Of a stretch of 64,000 nucleotides of DNA, positions 47,230 through 57,006 are shown in pieces. The position numbers and the translations under genes were made by a program. This stretch comes from CAZDUS01 sp964508705 (GTDB taxonomy: Bacteria > Verrucomicrobiota > Kiritimatiellia > CAIKKV01 > CAITUY01), in the NCBI GenBank assembly GCA_964508705.1, contig CAZDUS010000005.1, forward strand, positions 7,364-71,363. The letters are read 5' to 3'. The number at the start of each line of letters is the position of its first letter. The first letter of the stretch is position 1. Below the pieces are notes generated by a model. That model saw nothing but the letters and a program-made list of their open reading frames with translations, was not told the DNA's origin and did no database searches.

Positions 47230-50200
47230 ATGAATACTACACGAAGCCGCACACATCTTTGGCTGGGGCCCGCCTTGGGGGCGCTGGCCCTGATTGTCTA
47301 TTTAATTACCCTGAGTCGGGGGCCATTTCCTGGTGAGTCTGCTGATCTAATGGTCAGGGAGTTGGGAATGGCTCCGTTAAGGTTCAGTCAGAATCCTTTA
47401 TGGAGTTGGTTTGTCGGCTTGATTGCAAAGTTGCCGCTGGGGAGTGTATCGGTCAGGCTGAATTTCCTGAGCGCCATTTTCGGGGCTGGGACGATATGGA
47501 TGTTATTCCGGGTTACGGCTAACGCGCTTTGGATGGCGATTCCGGTTTCGGACTTGAATGTCCGGGCGGCTAACCGGGCTTCGTGGCTTGGTGGTTTGGT
47601 GGCGGCCTTGGCACTAATGGGGTCGATGCCATTCTGGTATGCGGCCACGCGGTTCCACATGGCGACCTTCGATCTTTTCCTGCTTCTTGTATTGGCGGCT
47701 CTTTTTATCAAGTTCATTCAAGAAGGGACTGTTCTGGTTGGCCTGGTCTTCGCGTTCCTCTACGGGGTTTTAGCTGTTGAATTCGCGACGATGATTATTT
47801 TTGGGCCGCTTGTATTGATCGGGTTGCTTTACGGACTTTGGATCCATGGGGATTTGAGGTGGAAACGTGTATTGGGTTTGGCCGGATGTCTTGCGGCAGG
47901 GATGTTGGTTTATGGTCTAGCAGCGGTTTCGGTGTGGAGGAGCGATATCTTCGCCTTGCAGCAGGAGACCCGGTTTGGCATGGCCTTGCTCACGGTTATC
48001 AGGGGACAGTATCAGTTGATCGCGAAGGGGTTGCCGGAGGTGGGGTGGTTGCTGGTGATTGTGGCAGGCATTGTGCCCTGGCTGGCGGTGTTGGCCGTGG
48101 GGCGTCGCGGATTGAATGAGGAGCGCGACTGGGGACTATACAGTCTGCATTTCATCCTTACAGGCGTGGTGTTGGCGGTGTTGTTTAATGTGCCGTTTTC
48201 CCCGTGGCGAGTGCTGGGCATTGCGCGGTTATTGGTGACTCCATACCTTTTGCTGGCCTTCACACTGGGCTATCTGGTGGCCTACTGGTCTTTCATTTCG
48301 CGGATGATTTGGTGGGAGGCGGAGGAGGGTGAGACTCGCAGGTTGTGGTTAAGGGAGTATGGGGGGATGATTCCGGTGGGATTGATTATCGTGGCGACGC
48401 TGACGGCGGGCGTGTTGAATTTCAAGACGGCGGACGCGAGACCTGCTGGCGCTATCAATGCCTATGCGCGTTCGGTGATACAGGCGGCTCGTGATCGTCA
48501 ATGGCTGGCGACCGATGGCGTGTTGGATAGTAATTTACAGGTGGCGGCGCATGAGATGGGGGTGCCGATCCGGATCCTGAACCTCAGGCTGGGCGGTAAT
48601 GCATTGTATATGCGGCATGTGGCGCAATCATTTGATGATCCCCGGCTCAAGGGGTTGGCTGAAGTGGACGGGATGGCTTTTCTCCAGGAGTGGATGCAGA
48701 CGGATCCGGCGTTTGCAGGGAAGATTGCCTTCCTGAATTATCCTGATTTCTGGTTGGCGGCCAAACAGCAGCCGGTTTCGGATCGTGTTTTGTTCAGAGG
48801 GGTTCCCGCTTTGGAAGCCGTGGAGCTTAAAGCGTTGTGGGATGCGCATCAGGAGTTCTGGAAGTCTCCATTTATTGCCGGACTGGCGGAGATGCGCGGC
48901 AAGTCTCCGATGTTGTCGGGTCTTGCGACGCACGTTTTGCGACAGTTAAGCATGGTGGCAAATAATCTCGGGGTATTGATGGAGGATGTGGGGTGGCGGA
49001 AGCAGGCGTATGAGGCGTATGCGAAATCGCGTGAGCTTGATGAGGACAACATCAGCGCGTTGCTGAATCAGGAGACCATGCTTCGCCGGGGGTATGCGGC
49101 GCCGGACGCCGAAGGGGTTCATGAGGCGGTGAAGAAGCTGGCGCAGAATCTGAAGCAGAAGTATCACATTTGGTCGCTGTCGCGGGTGTACGGGTATGTT
49201 CGCATGCCCGAAGCTTATGCGGACCTTGGGTTCACCTGGGCCTATTCAGGGCAGCCGGGCCTGGCTGTGGCGGGCTACAGGAGGGCGATTGAATTGGCGC
49301 CGGAGCGGAAGGAGCGGTTGAGTCAGGGGTTGGCGATGGCGTATGTGGCGCAGGATCAGCCCAAAGAGGGGGAAGCGGTATTGAAGGAATTGTTGGCGGC
49401 GAACCCCACGAATGTGGTGGCCTTGCTGTCCTTGTCTCGAATAGCCACAAGGCGGGGCGACTATGAGGCCGCGATGAAGTATTTGGACCGGATACAGGCC
49501 ACAGGGATTCCAAAGACGAGATTGGCGGTTGAGTATGCCGTGTTGCATCTGGCGGCTGGCGAGCCTGGGAAAGCCCGGATTGTTTTGCAGGAACTGGTGG
49601 ATTTGAAGCCCGATCTGGCGGTTGCCTGGGCGATGCTTGGTGGTGTGGTCATTGAACAGAATGACGCGGCGGCGATTGCCGAATGTGAGCGCAAATTGCA
49701 GAAGGTCAAGGGGAGGGACTTCATGGCCACAGCGGTACTTGGGCAGATGGCCCTGTATCGGCGTAATTATGCCGAGGCGCGGATATATTTGGATCAGGCG
49801 CTTGAGATGAGGCCGACTGCGGTTGCGTTGCTTGAGCTACTGCTGAGACTGGATGTGAAAGAAGGACGCCGTGATTTGGCGGCGACCCATGTGCGCCGAC
49901 TCTTGTTGCTGGATTCCGGGCATGCCTACGCAAATCAGGTGCTGGCTTCCATGCAACTTGAACGCAGGGAGTATGCGCAGGCGGAAAGTTCCCTGCGAAA
50001 GGCATTGGCAAAAGGGCGGACAGCAGACGTGTTAAACGATCTGGCCTGGGTGTTGCAGGAGCGGGGATCCTTGGAAGATGCGGAGGCCCTTGCCCGTGAG
50101 GCCGTTGGGACAGACGCAAGAAATCCAAACTTCCAGGATACCCTGGGGGTAATCCTGATGGCGCGGGGTGATTTGAAGGGGGCGGAAGTGGCACTGAGGA

Positions 50201-50376
50201 AGGCTTTGGAACTGGCGCCTGAAGCGATGGTTGTGCAATTGCATCTTGCCGAGCTTTATGGGAAAAAAGGCGAATTGGACAAAGCGGCGGCTCTGGCTGA
50301 TCAACTAATGGCGCGGATATCGAGTTTGCCGCCAGCCGAGCAGGAACAGCTGAGGAAGATCGCCAGGAAGCAATAA
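47230..50376 (+). CDS. DUF2723-like multi-span membrane glycosyltransferase-like domain with C-terminal TPR repeats
   Basis: The 1048-residue protein begins with about ten hydrophobic helices (residues about 10-400) in the manner of DUF2723/GT-C proteins, including YLITLSRGPFPGESADLMVR and ALMGSMPFWYAATRFHMATF. GT-C enzymes use lipid-linked sugars at the outer face of the inner membrane. Residues about 560-1040 are a run of TPR units (AVAGYRRAIELAPERKERLS, AEVALRKALELAPEAMVVQL). A role in glycosylating envelope proteins or polysaccharides, with the TPR part as a binding scaffold, is inferred. ATG 47230 has only a weak binding site. Confidence 0.82.
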   Translation: MNTTRSRTHLWLGPALGALALIVYLITLSRGPFPGESADLMVRELGMAPLRFSQNPLWSWFVGLIAKLPLGSVSVRLNFLSAIFGAGTIWMLFRVTANALWMAIPVSDLNVRAANRASWLGGLVAALALMGSMPFWYAATRFHMATFDLFLLLVLAALFIKFIQEGTVLVGLVFAFLYGVLAVEFATMIIFGPLVLIGLLYGLWIHGDLRWKRVLGLAGCLAAGMLVYGLAAVSVWRSDIFALQQETRFGMALLTVIRGQYQLIAKGLPEVGWLLVIVAGIVPWLAVLAVGRRGLNEERDWGLYSLHFILTGVVLAVLFNVPFSPWRVLGIARLLVTPYLLLAFTLGYLVAYWSFISRMIWWEAEEGETRRLWLREYGGMIPVGLIIVATLTAGVLNFKTADARPAGAINAYARSVIQAARDRQWLATDGVLDSNLQVAAHEMGVPIRILNLRLGGNALYMRHVAQSFDDPRLKGLAEVDGMAFLQEWMQTDPAFAGKIAFLNYPDFWLAAKQQPVSDRVLFRGVPALEAVELKALWDAHQEFWKSPFIAGLAEMRGKSPMLSGLATHVLRQLSMVANNLGVLMEDVGWRKQAYEAYAKSRELDEDNISALLNQETMLRRGYAAPDAEGVHEAVKKLAQNLKQKYHIWSLSRVYGYVRMPEAYADLGFTWAYSGQPGLAVAGYRRAIELAPERKERLSQGLAMAYVAQDQPKEGEAVLKELLAANPTNVVALLSLSRIATRRGDYEAAMKYLDRIQATGIPKTRLAVEYAVLHLAAGEPGKARIVLQELVDLKPDLAVAWAMLGGVVIEQNDAAAIAECERKLQKVKGRDFMATAVLGQMALYRRNYAEARIYLDQALEMRPTAVALLELLLRLDVKEGRRDLAATHVRRLLLLDSGHAYANQVLASMQLERREYAQAESSLRKALAKGRTADVLNDLAWVLQERGSLEDAEALAREAVGTDARNPNFQDTLGVILMARGDLKGAEVALRKALELAPEAMVVQLHLAELYGKKGELDKAAALADQLMARISSLPPAEQEQLRKIARKQ

Positions 50377-50411
50377 CGGGGCGTAACGTGATGAAGCGAG
50401 GAAGTGGCTAT

Positions 50412-51803
50412 ATGACGTTTGATGACGCAAAAAAAGTAATGGCTGGATTAGGTCAGGATCACGTGCTCGCGGGATGGGAGCGGTTGGATGCGAAGGCGCA
50501 GGCAGGATTACTGGAACAGATTGAAGCGCTCGATGTCGAGACTGTTGATCGAATTCTGAAATTATTGAGAGAAAAACACGCCGGCGCAGGGGGTGTTCAT
50601 ACGGACATTGAGCCGGCGGCTGTGGTTTCGCTTTCCAGCGCGGAGCAGGGTGAAACCTGTGCCGTCGGCGAGCGTGCGTTGCGTGAAGGCAAAGTGGGCG
50701 TCATCCTGGTTGCCGGAGGGCAAGGGACCCGGCTTGGCTATGATGGACCCAAGGGGACCTATTCACTCGGCCCTATCAGCGGTGCGTCGCTGTTTGAAAT
50801 TCATGCCCGCAAACTGTTGGCCCTGGAGAGGCAATTTGGAGCGCAGATTCCGTTCTACGTCATGACGAGCCAGGGGAATGACGCGGATACACGGCGGTTT
50901 TTCCAGGACAATGAGTTTTTCGGGCTGACGCCTGAACGGGTGAAGTTTTTTGTGCAGGGGACCCTGCCAGCATTCTGGCCAGACGGGCGGATGGTGCTGG
51001 AGGCGCCCGGAAGACTGTTCTCGGCTCCTGACGGTCATGGCGGAATTCTGACAGCCCTGAAGCGAACAGGTATGATTGATGACATGGAGCGGCGTGGATT
51101 GACCACGCTGTACTATTTCCAGGTGGATAATCCGCTGGTGGAGATTGCTGACACTGTTTTCGTGGGTTTGCATTTGCAGAAGACGGCGGATATGTCGCTC
51201 AAGGTCTGCGCCAAGCGTAATCCATCCGAGGGGTTGGGGGTTGTGGTGGTTCGTGACGGGCGGCAAGCGGTGGTTGAGTATACTGAACTGACGGATGCAC
51301 AAAAGGAGGCTCGCCGACCTGACGGGGAGTTGGTGTTCAAGTTCGGGAGCGTGGCTATACACATCTTCTCGCTGGCGTTCCTGAAGCAGGAGGCAACGGC
51401 AGGCTTGCCCTTGCATCAGGCGCACAAGAAGGTGTCGTATTGTGACGAGACGGGGAAGACCTGCAAGCCTGAGAAACCGAACGCCTACAAATTCGAGAAG
51501 TTCATTTTTGACGCCCTGCCGGATGCGAAGACGGCCTTGCTGTTGGAGTTTGCGCGGGAAGATGAGTTCGCCCCGGTGAAGAATGCCGAGGGGGACGATT
51601 CACCGGCGACGGCGCGTGCCGCCATGATGGAAAAGTGGGCGCGATGGATGGCTGCGATCGGAGTAAGCGTGCCGCGCGATGCCAAGGGTGGGTTGGTTTA
51701 TAAGATGGAGATTGATCCTGTTTTCGCGAACGGGGTCAAGGAACTGAAGGCGAAGTTGTCCAAGGGGCTTGAAATCAAAGGAGATGTGGCGTTACGGGGA
51801 TAG
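50412..51803 (+). CDS. UDP-sugar pyrophosphorylase (UAP1/UDPGP family, UDP-N-acetylhexosamine type)
   Basis: The 463-residue cytoplasmic enzyme makes a UDP-sugar from UTP and a sugar 1-phosphate. The nucleotide-binding signature is LVAGGQGTRLGYDGPKGTY (about 99-117), followed by PFYVMTSQGND, GHGGILTALKRTG and FQVDNPLVEIAD. These match eukaryotic-like UAP1 rather than bacterial GlmU or GalU. I chose ATG 50412 with GAGGAAG ahead; ATG 50391 and GTG 50388 are alternatives. It probably supplies UDP-GlcNAc or UDP-glucose for the polysaccharide and cell-wall genes. Confidence 0.9.
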   Translation: MTFDDAKKVMAGLGQDHVLAGWERLDAKAQAGLLEQIEALDVETVDRILKLLREKHAGAGGVHTDIEPAAVVSLSSAEQGETCAVGERALREGKVGVILVAGGQGTRLGYDGPKGTYSLGPISGASLFEIHARKLLALERQFGAQIPFYVMTSQGNDADTRRFFQDNEFFGLTPERVKFFVQGTLPAFWPDGRMVLEAPGRLFSAPDGHGGILTALKRTGMIDDMERRGLTTLYYFQVDNPLVEIADTVFVGLHLQKTADMSLKVCAKRNPSEGLGVVVVRDGRQAVVEYTELTDAQKEARRPDGELVFKFGSVAIHIFSLAFLKQEATAGLPLHQAHKKVSYCDETGKTCKPEKPNAYKFEKFIFDALPDAKTALLLEFAREDEFAPVKNAEGDDSPATARAAMMEKWARWMAAIGVSVPRDAKGGLVYKMEIDPVFANGVKELKAKLSKGLEIKGDVALRG

Positions 51804-51900
51804 AGGGGGCGTTGCGAAAAGCGTTGGAGACATGAAAAGGGGATAGGGCGTTTGTGGTTTTTGGGTTCAGGAAGTTTTATTGAGAAAGTTGGCGGAGCTT

Positions 51901-52407
51901 ATGGTTGGATTGGCGCTCATTATTCTGGCGATGGCTGGAGTGTCTTTTGCGCTTTGGTTGGCGCAGACGGCAAAGGAGCTCGATTATGCCCGTCGCGAAG
52001 TCAAGGATACTTGGGAGGAGTTGAGAAAGGAATTGATGGCTCGGCGCGAGATGATTCCCTACATCGTGGGCACTGTGCGTGTGGATGCCTCGCAACTGTT
52101 GGATGTCATTGGGAATGCCTGCGATCTGGCTGATCATGTGTCGACGGTTCAGGAATGTTCGCAAGCTGAGACGCGGCTCACGTCGGCATTGAATAAGTTG
52201 TTTTCGGCATTGGATGCGGATAGTTCCTCCGAGGTGCGGGAGACTGTGGGCGGTCTTCGGAGCCGGTTGAGTGAGCAGAACAGCCGCATAGCCGTGCGCA
52301 AGGAGATTTATAATCGGCAGGCTGAGACACTGAACACTCTATTGGAGCGTGGAGTGGCGCGCCTGTTTGTGTCGTTGGGACTCTATCGGAAGGTGGATTT
52401 GTACTAG
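51901..52407 (+). CDS. LemA-like membrane protein
   Basis: The 168-residue product starts at ATG 51901, preceded by GGCGGAG, with one N-terminal transmembrane helix (MVGLALIILAMAGVSFALWL) followed by a helical coiled domain (ARREVKDTWEELRKELMARR, EMIPYIVGTVR) in the LemA pattern. LemA function is not firmly known. TTG 51880 would add seven residues. The next gene follows by 4 bases, suggesting co-transcription. Confidence 0.72.
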   Translation: MVGLALIILAMAGVSFALWLAQTAKELDYARREVKDTWEELRKELMARREMIPYIVGTVRVDASQLLDVIGNACDLADHVSTVQECSQAETRLTSALNKLFSALDADSSSEVRETVGGLRSRLSEQNSRIAVRKEIYNRQAETLNTLLERGVARLFVSLGLYRKVDLY

Positions 52408-52411
52408 GCCT

Positions 52412-52903
52412 ATGTCAGGTTGGGGATATACATCAGGGGTGCTTCCGTGGTCAAAATCCTGCTTTATTTGCGGAGAAGCGAATGACCATGGTTTGCAGTT
52501 GCGGTCACGGATTGAAGGTGACCGGGTGGTGCTGGACCATCTGACGCGCGAGTCTGATGTCGGGTGGCGTCATCTGGTGCATGGTGGCATTCTTATGACG
52601 TTGCTGGATGAGGTGATGACGTGGGCGGCTATTCTTTCGGCCAAGAAGGCCTGCGTGGCAGTTGAGGTGACTGTGCGGCTTAAAGCGCCGGTGGCGGTGG
52701 GGAGGCGGATCAGGGTGGAGGGATGGAAAGGGAGTGGTAAATCGAGGGTAGTGGTGGCAGAGGGGCGGATTGTGGATGAGGACGGGGTTGTGCTGGCGAC
52801 AGCGACGGGGAAATACATGGCGATGCCGTCGGACAAGGTGACGTTTTGCTCGGAAGATTTTGTGATGGGCCCGGACACAGTCCGGTTGCCGTTTTTGGAG
52901 TAG
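52412..52903 (+). CDS. Hotdog-fold thioesterase (PaaI-like)
   Basis: The 163-residue protein starts at ATG 52412, since the upstream in-frame part lies within the LemA-like gene. It has a short N-terminal cysteine-containing segment (SCFICGEANDHGLQLRSR), the active-site region RHLVHGGILMTLLDEVMTWA (about 55-74, with conserved Gly and Asp/Glu) and a second hotdog strand set VEVTVRLKAPVAVGRRIRVE. It probably hydrolyses acyl-CoA thioesters; substrate unknown. Confidence 0.88.
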   Translation: MSGWGYTSGVLPWSKSCFICGEANDHGLQLRSRIEGDRVVLDHLTRESDVGWRHLVHGGILMTLLDEVMTWAAILSAKKACVAVEVTVRLKAPVAVGRRIRVEGWKGSGKSRVVVAEGRIVDEDGVVLATATGKYMAMPSDKVTFCSEDFVMGPDTVRLPFLE

Positions 52904-52919
52904 TTAGGCGGGAGTTAAT

Positions 52920-54149
52920 ATGAAGAAGACATTATTGATCGTGGTAATGCTGTCGGCGATGGTTGCGAGGTCGGAAACCGGGGTGGAACCCGCAGTGGAC
53001 AGCATTGTTGAGGCACTGGCGAATCAAATGAAGAGCGCCAAGTCGATGTCCTGCACCTTGACCCTGCAGATGCACAATGAGATGGAGGGCATGAAGCAGG
53101 ACATTACGACGACGTATTCGGTGGCAGCTGAACGACCGGCAAAATTGGCCATGCGGCAGATGAAGGGGATGCCAACCTTCACGGTTGTTTCGGACGGGTC
53201 CAATGTCTATTACCACTTGCCGATGATGAACCGCTATTCGATTAATCCAGCGCCCAAGAGTTTTGAGGAATTGTTCCAGGCCGTGGGGTCCATGGGGGCC
53301 ACCATGATATTTATTGATAATTTGCTGGGTGGCGATGTGAAGTCGGCATTGCTGGAGGGGGTGCGGAAGGCGGTTTATGGCGGGAAGGTTACTGTGAACG
53401 GGCAGGAGTGCGACTTGATCCGTTTTGAGCAGGATGAATTTGATTGGGAACTATGGGTGACGCGGGGAACAAATCCGGTGGTGCTGAAGGTGGCCGCGGA
53501 TATGACCAAGGGGATGAAGGAGGCGGGGGATGTCATGCCGGGGATGAGCGGGATGAAGATGACCATTGAGAACGTGTTTGAGAATTGGTCAGTGGGGCAG
53601 GCTTTGCCGGCGGATGCGTTCGCAATCAAGCCGCCCGAGGGAGCCCGTAAGGAGAAATCACTATTTGAGGATGATGAGGAGGGGGAGCCGCTTGAAACAT
53701 TGGAAGGAAAGCCGGCACCCGGTTTTACACTGGATTTGCTGGATGGCGGCAAGGCGACGGTTCCAGTGGCTGCGACCAATGAAACGGTGGTGGTGCTCGA
53801 TTTCTGGGCCACATGGTGCGGGCCGTGCCGGCGGTCATTGCCGGTCGTGAGCAAGGTGGCTTCCGAGTATAAGGACAAGGGTGTGGTCTTCTACGCTGTC
53901 AACCAGCAGGAGCAACCGGATCAGGTCAAAGCGTTCCTTGAAAAGGAAGGCATTGCCTGTCCCGTGGCCATGGATGCCGAGGGGAAGGTTGGCCAGGCTT
54001 ACCAGATGCAGGGAATTCCGCAGACGGTATTGATTGGCAGGGATGGAACGGTGCAGGCGATTCACATTGGATTGATTCCGGAAATGGAAAAGACACTGCG
54101 CGAACAATTGGATGCATTGGTGACGGGGAAATCGCTGATTGGGAAGTAG
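52920..54149 (+). CDS. Secreted TlpA-like thiol-disulfide protein with an N-terminal LolA-like domain
   Basis: The 409-residue product has a signal peptide (MKKTLLIVVMLSAMVARSE), a beta-rich DUF2092/LolA-like domain at about residues 25-235 (MSCTLTLQMHNEMEG, VYYHLPMMNRYSIN) and a TlpA thioredoxin domain at about 260-400 with LDFWATWCGPCRRSLPVVSK (Cys pair near 300 and 303). It likely acts in envelope thiol redox, and DsbD at 35.8 kb is the natural reductant. Why a lipid-binding-like fold is joined to it is unclear. Confidence 0.88.
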   Translation: MKKTLLIVVMLSAMVARSETGVEPAVDSIVEALANQMKSAKSMSCTLTLQMHNEMEGMKQDITTTYSVAAERPAKLAMRQMKGMPTFTVVSDGSNVYYHLPMMNRYSINPAPKSFEELFQAVGSMGATMIFIDNLLGGDVKSALLEGVRKAVYGGKVTVNGQECDLIRFEQDEFDWELWVTRGTNPVVLKVAADMTKGMKEAGDVMPGMSGMKMTIENVFENWSVGQALPADAFAIKPPEGARKEKSLFEDDEEGEPLETLEGKPAPGFTLDLLDGGKATVPVAATNETVVVLDFWATWCGPCRRSLPVVSKVASEYKDKGVVFYAVNQQEQPDQVKAFLEKEGIACPVAMDAEGKVGQAYQMQGIPQTVLIGRDGTVQAIHIGLIPEMEKTLREQLDALVTGKSLIGK

Positions 54150-54202
54150 GGGGACGGGGTTCAGGAGCTGAAATTCTGGCGTGCTAGACGCGGGGGAATG
54201 GG

Positions 54203-54254
54203 GATTATGATTAAGATTATGAAAAGATTAAGATCGGGGATTAAGATCAAGATG
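54203..54254 (+). repeat. Low-complexity GATTAAGAT stretch before lysS
   Basis: Repeated GATTAAGAT units fill the gap ahead of the lysS ATG. A shorter relative lies at 39475. The start of the gap also contains a GGGGTTCAGG unit of the G-rich repeat. Confidence 0.45.
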
Positions 54255-54265
54255 GGGAAAGAGAT

Positions 54266-55708
54266 ATGACAGAGGCAATATCCAACGAGTTTACGGAGCA
54301 GAGGCGAAAGAATCTTGAGGCGCTGGTGGCGGCGGGCTATGAGCCTTTTGGCCGGGCGTTTGCGCGGACTGGGAGGTTAGGGGAAGTCAGGGCCGGATTT
54401 GAAGAGGGTAAACCGGTGCGTGTGGCCGGGCGAATCACGACCTTCAGGGATATGGGCAAGAGTGTGTTTGCCGATCTTCGCGACGGCACCGACCGAATGC
54501 AGGTCTATGCGATGAAGAATCACATAGGCGAGGATGTGTTCAACGCATTCAAGCTGTTGGATCTTGGCGACCATATCGGGGTTGAGGGTACATTTTTCAC
54601 GACGCGAACCGGGGAAATAACTATCAAGATCGACAAGTGGGTGATGCTCTCCAAGGCGCTGTTGCCTTTGCCGGAGAAGTGGCACGGGTTAAAGGATACC
54701 GACCAGCGGTATCGGCAACGTTATCTCGATTTGATTTCCAATGCCGATGCCCGTGCGGTGTTTGAGAAGCGTACGAGCATTATCCGCGAGATCCGCTCAT
54801 TTCTGCAGGGGGCAGGATTCCAGGAGGTCGAAACGCCGATGATGCAGCCACAACCGGGTGGTGCGGCGGCTCGACCATTTGTGACCCATTACGAGGCATT
54901 GGATGCGAGGATGTATTTGCGTATTGCGCCGGAATTATACCTTAAGCGCTTATTGGTTGGTGGGTACGACAAGGTGTTCGAGTTAAACCGCAATTTCCGG
55001 AATGAGGGGTTGTCGCGGACGCATAATCCTGAATTCACGATGATGGAGGTTTATGAGGCGTACTCCGACATGCGGGGGATGAAGGAGTTGGTGGAATCGC
55101 TGATAACCCATGTGTCGCAGACGGTAATGGGGACGTTGAGTGTTGGGACGGCTGAGGCGCCTATTGATTTGACGCGGCCGTGGCGTGAAGTGGCTTACCG
55201 GGATCTGGTCAAGGAAAGGATGGGCGCGGATTGGTTTACTCTTGATCGCTCGACGATGGGTGCAAAAGCGGATGCTGCCGGTGTGCATGTTGATTCAGCC
55301 TGGGGTGAGCCGGAGATCACGCAGGAGGTGTATTCCAAGCTGATTGAAAAGACCTTGATGAATCCGACGTTCGTCACGCGACTGCCGGCAGAACTGGTGC
55401 CGCTGGCCAAGCGGTGCGATGACGACCCATCGGTTGTGGATGTTTTTGAGCTGGTCATTGGTGGCAAGGAAATCGCGCCGGGGTATTCGGAGTTGAATGA
55501 TCCGGTTGAGCAAAGGAAGCGGTTTGAGGAGCAGGCGGGGGATGAGGCTCAAAAAGTGGATGAGGATTTCCTGATGGCCATGGAGCATGGCATGCCTCCG
55601 GCAGGCGGCATGGGGATTGGCATTGACCGGCTTGTGATGACCCTGACGGGTTGTGATGCCATCCGCGATGTGATTCTGTTTCCGCAATTGAAGCCCCGTG
55701 AAGCGTGA
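54266..55708 (+). CDS. lysS: Lysyl-tRNA synthetase (class II)
   Basis: The 480-residue enzyme charges tRNA-Lys. It has the OB-fold anticodon-binding domain (VRVAGRITTFRDMGKSVFAD) and the class II core motifs: motif 1 near FLQGAGFQEVETPMMQPQPG, motif 2 FELNRNFRNEGLSRTHNPEF and motif 3 GMPPAGGMGIGIDRLVM. Length is normal for LysS. ATG 54266 follows GGGAAAGAGAT. Confidence 0.97.
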   Translation: MTEAISNEFTEQRRKNLEALVAAGYEPFGRAFARTGRLGEVRAGFEEGKPVRVAGRITTFRDMGKSVFADLRDGTDRMQVYAMKNHIGEDVFNAFKLLDLGDHIGVEGTFFTTRTGEITIKIDKWVMLSKALLPLPEKWHGLKDTDQRYRQRYLDLISNADARAVFEKRTSIIREIRSFLQGAGFQEVETPMMQPQPGGAAARPFVTHYEALDARMYLRIAPELYLKRLLVGGYDKVFELNRNFRNEGLSRTHNPEFTMMEVYEAYSDMRGMKELVESLITHVSQTVMGTLSVGTAEAPIDLTRPWREVAYRDLVKERMGADWFTLDRSTMGAKADAAGVHVDSAWGEPEITQEVYSKLIEKTLMNPTFVTRLPAELVPLAKRCDDDPSVVDVFELVIGGKEIAPGYSELNDPVEQRKRFEEQAGDEAQKVDEDFLMAMEHGMPPAGGMGIGIDRLVMTLTGCDAIRDVILFPQLKPREA

Positions 55709-55742
55709 AGACTGTCAAACGCCCTTGAGCGAAAGATTTGCG

Positions 55743-56966
55743 ATGATGCCTGTGTCCCTATTTCTGGCGTTGAAGTATCTGAAGCCGAAACGCACGTATT
55801 TTTCGGTGGTCACAATCATTTCCATACTTGGGGTGTTGCTTGGAGTGGCGGTGTTGATCATCGTGTTGTCCGTGATGAGTGGGTTTGACGACATGTGGCG
55901 TGACAAGATTCTCGGATTCAACGCTCATTTGACTGTCTCGGCGGTTGGAGGAGTGGAGGATGAGGCGGCCGTGATGGAGCGGCTAAAGGGCGTGCCGGGG
56001 GTGGCGGGTGTTGCGCCGACGATAGAGAGCCCGGTGGTTATTCAGCATGATGGGCGGATATTTACGCCAGTACTCAGAGGGGTGGATAAGGAGTTCGAAA
56101 AGACTGTCAGCCAGATTCCAGCGCATATGGTTACCGGAACATTTGCGCCGGAGGGGAACGGGGTGGTGCTTGGGGTTGATCTGGCGCGGCGGATGGGAGT
56201 CAAGGTTGGCGACAAGCTGCTGATTAATTCCCCGAAGAACTTCGTGAGTAGGGATGAAATCACCTTGCCGGAAGAGTTGGTGGTTGCCGGAGTGTTTGAG
56301 GTGGGGATGTGGGAATATGACATGGGTTTTGTGCTCTGCTCGCTTGAAAAGGGGCGTGAGCTGGTGGGGTTGGAGGAAGGGGTGCAGACGATCCGGTTGA
56401 TGACACACGATCCTTACCGGGCGCAGGAAACAAGGGAGGTTATTCGCCAGACTTTGGGGACTGACTATTACGTCGAGACATGGATGGAGCAGAACAGGCA
56501 GTTGTTCAGCGCCTTGCGCGTTGAGAAGAACATGATGTTCTTTCTGCTGATCTTTATCACGATTGTGGCCGCCTTTGGGATCACCAACACATTGATCACG
56601 GTCACCGTGCAGAAGACCAAGGAAATCGGGCTGTTGAAGTCGATCGGATTTTCCTCGGGGACCGTGATGCGGATTTTCTTCTGGCAGGGATGGTTGGAGG
56701 GGATGTTAGGGACGACGGCGGGTATTGGCACGGCGCTGATTGTTCTGAAATACCGAAATGATTTATTGAGGTGGTTATCGGACACCTTCCGGCTGGAACT
56801 GCTTCCGAAGGAGCTTTACCACCTGAGTGAAATCCCCGCGCGGACATCCTTGGTGGATGTGGTTATTGTGGCCGGGTCGGTGATTGTGATTTGCACGCTG
56901 GCCGGATTGATACCGGCGTGGCGCGCGGCGCGACTGGACCCTGTGCAGGCGTTAAGGCATGAGTAG
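55743..56966 (+). CDS. Lipoprotein-releasing ABC transporter permease (LolC/LolE family)
   Basis: The 407-residue protein extracts outer-membrane lipoproteins from the inner membrane for LolA. Four transmembrane helices flank a large periplasmic MacB-like domain: helix one YFSVVTIISILGVLLGVAVL (about 18-37), then helices near 270, 320 and 380, ending DPVQALRHE. MSGFDDMWRDKILGFNAHLT is a strong LolC/E marker. I chose ATG 55743 (an ATGATG pair); a GTG at 55698 overlaps lysS. Only one permease is seen here, so it may be a LolF-type homodimer. Confidence 0.93.
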   Translation: MMPVSLFLALKYLKPKRTYFSVVTIISILGVLLGVAVLIIVLSVMSGFDDMWRDKILGFNAHLTVSAVGGVEDEAAVMERLKGVPGVAGVAPTIESPVVIQHDGRIFTPVLRGVDKEFEKTVSQIPAHMVTGTFAPEGNGVVLGVDLARRMGVKVGDKLLINSPKNFVSRDEITLPEELVVAGVFEVGMWEYDMGFVLCSLEKGRELVGLEEGVQTIRLMTHDPYRAQETREVIRQTLGTDYYVETWMEQNRQLFSALRVEKNMMFFLLIFITIVAAFGITNTLITVTVQKTKEIGLLKSIGFSSGTVMRIFFWQGWLEGMLGTTAGIGTALIVLKYRNDLLRWLSDTFRLELLPKELYHLSEIPARTSLVDVVIVAGSVIVICTLAGLIPAWRAARLDPVQALRHE

Positions 56967-57006
56967 AATTCAGAATCCAGAATTCAGAAGTCAGGATTCA
57001 GAATCA
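56967..57006 (+). repeat. Degenerate AATTCAGAA tandem repeat
   Basis: About five copies of an A-TTCAGAA/TTCAGAAT unit follow the LolC/E stop directly. A related stretch lies at 42061-42088. Confidence 0.5.

Noticed and set aside
47070..47336. 88-codon + strand frame in the gap before the DUF2723-like gene
   Set aside because: Most of it reads through the G-rich repeat and then out of frame into the next gene; no ribosome binding site.
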